The position numbers and the translations under genes were made by a program. Shown one piece after another: positions 58,801 to 64,000 of a stretch of 64,000 bases of DNA. Below the pieces are notes generated by a model. It was not told where the DNA came from. It worked only from the letters and a program-made list of their open reading frames with translations, and did no database searches. Each line of letters starts with the position of its first letter. Position 1 is the stretch's first letter. Source of the stretch: Lichtheimia corymbifera B2541 (Eukaryota > Mucoromycota > Mucoromycetes > Mucorales > Lichtheimiaceae). The DNA lies in NCBI GenBank assembly GCA_000697475.1, contig JNEU01001007.1, positions 1-64,000 of the forward strand. The letters are read 5' to 3'.

Positions 58801-60376
58801 GAGCAGAAAAGGGACGAGCTTTTAGAAAAGGAAGGAAGACCGGGAACTGGGATGCATCATTATACGCGGAGCTGAAGAAAGCAAGAGATAATGTCAATAA
58901 CCATTATCTGAAGATGGATTCACTGAAGGAGAAGAGTAGTCGCCTATCCCAGAAGCTATTTGAATTGCAAAGGGGAGTGTCTTTGAAGGACGTAAAACGT
59001 GAAACAAAGCAAGACGAGTCAAGACATGTATGTACCATTAAATTTATTGTATTGTTCATATCAATGCCTGACATTGGATATATAGAAGGCATCAAATATT
59101 ATTCAAGAGCATATACAAGGGGAGCTGGGGTTGGGTATCACCGGCACGGACCCTGGCATTGTCACCACTGCCACTATCGCAATAGTATCTGCTGACGAGC
59201 ACATCAAACATATTCAAGATTTCGCTTCGCTTAAGACTTCGGATGATGAAGAGGTGCAATCATCCTCAGCACAACATGAGGCACAATCATTGTCATCAGC
59301 AAGTGTGGAACCACCATTGTCATCACAGCATGAGGCACAATCATCGTCACTACAGCATATGGAGCCATCATCGTCTTCGCAACATGTTGTCGAGCTATTA
59401 ACTACCTCATTTACACCATCACATTCATCTACACAACCACAGCAACCATCCCACCAATCCGATGAGCCTTCAACAACCAAGCCAACCCAACAGAAATCGC
59501 CATCCCAGCCAAAGAAGACAACTACAATCAACCTCACAGCCAAACTTGTATCAGACCGTACATTTACCACCATCCATCGGCGACAGCGTGAATGGAGAGA
59601 GAAGCATAAAAAGGATACGACATCCACCAAGCGAGCGAAGCAGGCCAGGACACGTGAAATTCGACGCAATCGGTTTTATTGCAAATTTGGATCCAATGTT
59701 CGACACAAAGCTGCTGCAACTGGTGAGAAGAAGGCTTGGAGCGTGATGAATTTCTATGGATCATGGACAGGAAGAAACAGCAGGGTCAAAGGGCATTCGC
59801 GTGTAGGAAGTCAACAGAAGATCCAAGAAAGAATGAATTGTCCTGAGAATGATCACGTGCTTGTGGTGGACGAGTACAATACTACAAAGACTTGTGGGAG
59901 TTGTTTACACCCGGTGGAATTGCAATGGCAGCGACAAGAAGATGGCACCTATAGGCGTTGTAAAGGGGCGGGTCAACTGCTCAAATCCTCGTTGTCCACG
60001 TCGACTTGCCAGTAATCAAACTACCAAGGGTCGAGATGCATCTGGAGCTGAGAATATTGCCCTTTCTGGATTATCAACGTTGATGTCTACAGATTCCAAG
60101 CCCTTACCAGCATTTCAGCGTGGGGGTCATACCACAGCGTATCATCTCGCTGCACCATATCAATCCAAAACCATCATCGGGGCCAGTTCTGGCCACTAAT
60201 GGTGACCACACTTTGTATCATACTTTGTATGTGGATAAAATTATGGGTAAGCCATTCTGTCTAGCTCTACGATTTAGTGACTAACATGGATGGTGTAAAT
60301 AGCTCAAGCCACAATTCTGTGGAGATATAGTAACGAAAACATCCATGGCTGGTTCCTTTTTAATTACACACCATAG
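55862..60376 (+). pseudogene. Fanzor (eukaryotic TnpB-like RNA-guided endonuclease), interrupted
   Basis: Exons: 55862-56389, 56459-57830, 57893-59028, 59086-60246, 60303-60376. All introns are GT-AG with consistent phases. The C-terminal RuvC domain shows GTDPG (Asp codon 59149-59151), then a long Ser/Gln-rich insertion, basic helices, GSWTGRNSRVKG, and VVDEYNTTKTCGSC. Its Glu (59872-59874) fits the relocated catalytic Glu described for Fanzors. The zinc-ribbon cysteines (59893, 59902, 59959 and NCSNPRC) and RDASGAENIA with the third Asp (60035-60037) follow. The N-terminal part has an acidic/Ser-rich linker and helical wedge-like regions. Lesions: in-frame TGA at 56516, frame change near 58600-58640, and frame changes at G runs 59965-59968 and 60122-60126. 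Intact splicing and conserved active site suggest recent decay or assembly errors. No captured cargo is seen. Confidence 0.85.
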
Positions 60377-61077
60377 TAGAATGATCCATTTCAACAATAA
60401 ACACAATCACCGGACGCAATTCCTCATTTAAATGTGTGGTCCCATTATGCTTTACTACCACCAAACTATTGTCTTTATGTCCTTTTATTGCAAAACAACA
60501 AGGTGGTTGCTATGGCTACGCCTTATAATTGCTGATTCAATCATAACCTATCATGTATTGCTTTGCTAGCATTAGCTGAGTGTATTAATTCGTATGAACA
60601 ACTTGAATGGATCTTCTCCTTGCAGATAAGCAATAACAACAAGAAGGGATCCTCTGGTCGATAATAGTTGAAGGCTCACCACCACCCGAAGGATTGATGA
60701 TATTATTCGTTAGCACTTTGAATAATGCAATGCATAGTTCGAGGATATCGCGGAGTGAAATATGATCACACACAACATACACACAAGCAGTTTACGCCCA
60801 AACACTGGGAGGCATGACAATGTGCATACACTTTCATCTCGGGTGGAGTGAACAATTCCCTTTCTTTCTTTCTCTCTCTCTCTTCAATCAACCATAGAAA
60901 AAAGCCCATTCTTTTTATTATCAAAGAGACACCAGCACACAAAGAGGATTCGATTTCACTTTTCCTTTCTTGTACCACAATCAAGTCAACTCTCTCACGC
61001 ATACTCACGCAACCCATATACGTCCTTGATCACCTCTTCACCATTTTGTTCTATATACGCGTCCAACTATTCAACTC
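60377..61077. other. Right flank of the Fanzor gene; candidate guide-RNA region
   Basis: No gene is supported. A minus-strand ORF (60782-60585, HISLRDILELCIALFKV...) has protein-like texture but no start context or family. In Fanzor loci the guide (omega) RNA is usually encoded at an element end overlapping or adjacent to the ORF, so this AT-rich stretch and the last exon are the natural place to search. I could not define an RNA fold by eye. Confidence 0.35.
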
Positions 61078-62387
61078 ATGAGCACTGCCACCGAATGGTA
61101 CAAACGTTTTGCGTAAGGGAACCAAATCAGGGCACACCTTTCCACCGAACCAGCACTCGATACTCATGCCCTTCTCCTCCCACCGTCTCTTTTGCATTGT
61201 AGACAACGCCATGAAAACATTCAGCATTCACTTGCTGGCGCAGGAGCTGGCGTAGTATCCTCAGTGGTCACTTGTCCTCTCGACGTTGTCAAGACACGGC
61301 TTCAAAACCAAGGGAAGGCTGAGGCCGGTGTCATCCTTTACAGAGGAACCTTAGGTATGTGCATGGATACGTACATATACAACAGAGCGTGTCATGATTG
61401 ATATGTACATATGATATATATGTAGGCACACTCTCTAGAATTTGGAAAGAAGAAGGCATACGTGGATTATATCGTGGACTAGGTCCCACGGTCCTCGGAT
61501 ACTTGCCGTAAGTTAAAACATATGATTATAAGTTAACATTTTATTTATTTGATTCAAGTACATGGGCGATCTATTTTACAGCATACGATTATTGTAAAGC
61601 ACGCTATGGCAGGAACATGGGTAATCGATTTGGCAGTGTGTATGTATACATGGCAACTGAGAAACCTTTTTCCATTTGGGATAGATGCCGACAAGGCTTG
61701 GTTGGTCCATATTGCATCCGCCATGTCAGCAGGAGCAACGTCCAGCTGCATGACTAACCCTTTGTGGTTGATCAAGACACGATTAATGGTATGATGGGAT
61801 ATGTAGAGCATGGGTTGAAAGGAAATAGTAACTAAATACCAGTATTTAGACTCAAAATGAAAGGACCGCGTATCGTTACAAGAACACATTGGATGCATTC
61901 ATCAGCATTGGGCGTCGGGAAGGCATCCGCGGTTACTACAAGGGATTAGGTTCATCACTTTTGGGCGTGACACACGTAGCAGTTCAATTCCCACTCTATG
62001 AAAAGCTTAAAACTTATCTACGTAAGTATGGGTCATAGCGATGATGATGATGGCCTGCGTACTGACATTGATGTTTAAACAGATGTTGATGCTGGGTCTC
62101 CTGGATCAATAGCCATTCTTCTCGCTTCTTCCTTATCCAAAATGTCGGCTAGTATGGCAACCTATCCACATGAAGTAATACGGACACGGTTACAGAACCA
62201 ATCAGTCAAGCCTTACAAATACAAGGGGATTTTCCATGCAATCAAGGTTATCATGGCGGAAGAAAGCATTCGTGGATTCTACAAAGGCCTTCCCACCAAC
62301 TTATTGCGTACAGTACCATCATCAGCGATGACCATATTGACATATGAGATGCTTGTGCGAGAGTTAAACGCATTGAAAGATCGGTGA
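61078..62387 (+). CDS. Mitochondrial carrier (SLC25A32/33/36- or NAD-carrier-like)
   Basis: Exon 1 MSTATEWYKRF(A) is followed by QHSLAGAGAGVVSSVVTCPLDVVKTRL, TLSRIWKEEGIRGLYRGL, TWAIYFTAYDYCK, SAGATSSCMTNPLWLIKTRLM, RREGIRGYYKGLGSSLLGVTH and SASMATYPHEVIRTRLQNQ, and the end is TILTYEMLVRELNALKDR. Three Px[D/E/W]xx[K/R]x[R] signatures are present (PLDVVKTR, PLWLIKTR, PHEVIRTR), so the three-fold repeat is complete. The Trp in PLWLIKTR and the TWAIYF segment are features of the FAD/folate, NAD (Yia6/Ndt1) and pyrimidine nucleotide (Rim2) subgroup. The exact substrate cannot be fixed by reading. Confidence 0.88.
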
Positions 62388-62881
62388 CTTGTCATCCAGC
62401 CTATTTACCCACAAACTCATCAACAAACCTCTCTCTCCAATCATCATCACCGTCATTCATCCTCCAACTTTATATCAACTCGTTATTCTCCACTCTCACC
62501 CAACCCATGTTGTACATTCACGCACGAGACTATTTATCATTTTCCTGAATACAATGCCAACATTCGCATCTTCAATTATCCAATCCATGTGGTGGAGTTA
62601 GCCTTATAGTACAAGTGTATCATCTTTTTATCAATTGAAAAGAAAACATAAAGGTACAAGAGGGAAATGGGGAATCTACAATGGCAAAGTATACTCAGGG
62701 GGGAGAACGACAAAAACAAAAACAACAATGAAGGGTACAGATCCTGCTGTTTGGAAGGAAAAAGAAAGATACAATACAACAACTTTCGGTTACAAGCGGG
62801 AAAAGTGTGTGCGTGTGTGATGTGTGTGCGGTGGGAGAAAGGGAAGAACTAGTAAAACAATGTGGTGAAAGGTTGCGCTTT
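62388..62881. other. Convergent 3' flanks
   Basis: This is the shared 3' region of the plus-strand carrier and the minus-strand peptide transporter. An A-rich stretch lies at 62635-62770 and a gt-rich stretch at 62806-62830. No gene is seen. Confidence 0.6.
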
Positions 62882-64000
62882 TTAAGCTTCTTCCTTGGGT
62901 TCAGGATTAGTAGTGTTCTGGGCATGTTGATACTCTTGACGTTGCTCCTCGTTACGACCAATCATATCATCTCGCACATCATTATCATCGAGCTTGTGAT
63001 GACAAATATAGACGAGCACCATACAAACAGCTGCTGCTGCTGAAATACCGGTGTACATCCATGTGAGCTTGGGGTCCACAGCAACCGATACAAGGGCAAA
63101 AGCCAAAATGGAAGCAAAGCAGTTGGTGAGCAAGAACAAAGCCATAACAATGGATTTCATCGACTCGGGTGCCTTCTTGAAAGCATATTCGTAACCAGTA
63201 ATGACGGCAAAGATCTCGGACAATGCAATGAAAAAGTAAGATGGAATCTGATATGCAGCTGAAATCCAGTTGGGGCCATCAGGATGATCATAGTTAGGAG
63301 CGGTCTGATAAATCTTGGCCTGGATACCAGCAGTGTAGCCCATAGCCACAGAAGCAAATAAGAAACCAAGAACGATACGCTTGATGGGGCGAAGTGGGAT
63401 ACCAATGCGACGAAGACCGGGGAACAATAGCTTGTCGGCAAGGGGCACCATAATAACAAGGGCAATTGGGTCGATATTTTGCATGATATCGTTTGGCACG
63501 CTACCAGTCAACATGGTACTGGCTTTCGAAATAAGGGTGTTTGTCATTTGGGAATAGCACAACCAATAGATGGGATACCAGCAGAATACAAGACATGCAC
63601 GCATGGTACGCTTGAGCTCGTCAACAAAGACATCATCATATGTGACCGTGATATGGGGATGTGTCTCGGCAAGGTTAGATGGCTTTGCAGCATCAAGACC
63701 TTTCGTCTTGCACTTGAACCACGAGATCCAAAAGACTTTGAAGGCTTCCACGAATACAGAGCCACGAGGAGGTGTTTGCACATAACGTTTACGACCAAGA
63801 ATAATGACGCAGATACCAGGAATAAACATCAATGCAGGAAGCAAAAAGGCAGGCCAGAAGCCAACGTTCTTTTCCAATTCAGTGGTGGCAATGGCAGACA
63901 AAGAACCAATGTTGATACCCTATCATCGTGAAGCAGAGTTGTTAGCATATGGCTTAAATAAATAGGGGGAATTGATCTTACCCAGTAAAAGTAGTTAAAG
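62882..64000 (-). CDS. Proton-dependent oligopeptide transporter (POT/PTR2 family), 3' part
   Basis: The long last exon (62882 to about 63918) carries NVGFWPAFLLPALMFIPGIC, a cytosolic loop with TYDDVFVDELKRTMRACLVF, CWYPIYWLCYSQMTNTLISKAS, the substrate-site region IDPIALVIMVPLADKLLFPGLRR, then several helices including SYFFIALSEIFAVITGYEYAF and APESMKSIVMALFLLTN (conserved POT motif EFAY...AP..MK), and a polar tail ending EPKEEA. The upstream exon ends at about 63983-64000 (GINIG...NYFYW), so the 5' half with the PTR2 signature lies beyond the window. It takes up di- and tripeptides at the plasma membrane. Confidence 0.9.

Noticed and set aside
60585..60782. Minus-strand gene in the right flank of the Fanzor
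   Set aside because: Protein-like texture over about 35 residues only; no start context, upstream exon or known family.

Overview
The window is nuclear DNA from a filamentous fungus, most likely an early-diverging Mucoromycota (Mucorales-like) species. The evidence is compact genes with many 50-70 nt GT-AG introns, moderate GC content, short intergenic spaces, and typical single-copy eukaryotic housekeeping genes. These sit beside families common in zygomycete fungi: F-box/LRR proteins, Kre9-like secreted proteins and a Fanzor. No rRNA, tRNA, CRISPR array or bacterial operon was seen. The species assignment is inference.

Region 1 (1-2330) is a non-coding block of alternating large palindromes. 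The first has arms of about 108 nt with one mismatch. Region 2 (about 4540-13470) is the most unusual. An intact-looking AzgA-type purine permease (11236-13469, minus) is followed downstream by a gene that appears to combine a LAGLIDADG-like homing-endonuclease fold with six C2H2 zinc fingers (about 7056-9836, minus). Next comes a second, displaced and frameshifted copy of the permease 3' end (about 6420-6915), then a degenerate paralogue of the zinc-finger gene on the other strand. This layout resembles the yeast HO/WHO homing elements at FBA1 and is my main candidate for an undescribed system.

Region 3 (15242-30190) holds a small orphan gene, two tandem secreted Kre9-like proteins, a broken F-box/LRR gene, mitoribosomal Mrp10, PRPP synthetase, a WRAP53/TCAB1-like WD40 protein and an orphan coiled-coil protein. 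Region 4 (30191-45255) holds a ZGRF1/Mte1-type helicase, a membrane protein divergent from FYV7, a SYG1/XPR1 phosphate exporter, a PCL-type cyclin, and COQ7 divergent from CFAP20/BUG22. The CFAP20 gene has two GC-AG introns. Region 5 (45456-55253) holds a seven-helix membrane protein, 3-ketodihydrosphingosine reductase TSC10, a secreted Kex2-type repeat protein (putative multi-peptide precursor), a CBS-PB1 membrane protein and cytosolic tryptophanyl-tRNA synthetase.

Region 6 (55862-60376) is a Fanzor, the eukaryotic TnpB-like RNA-guided nuclease. All RuvC motifs and the zinc ribbon are recognisable, but it carries one in-frame stop and apparently three frameshifts. Region 7 holds a mitochondrial carrier and the 3' part of a POT/PTR2 peptide transporter that runs off the right edge. 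Several apparent lesions (8-T run at 8607, G runs at 59965 and 60122) fall in homopolymers, so assembly error must be excluded before calling those genes dead.
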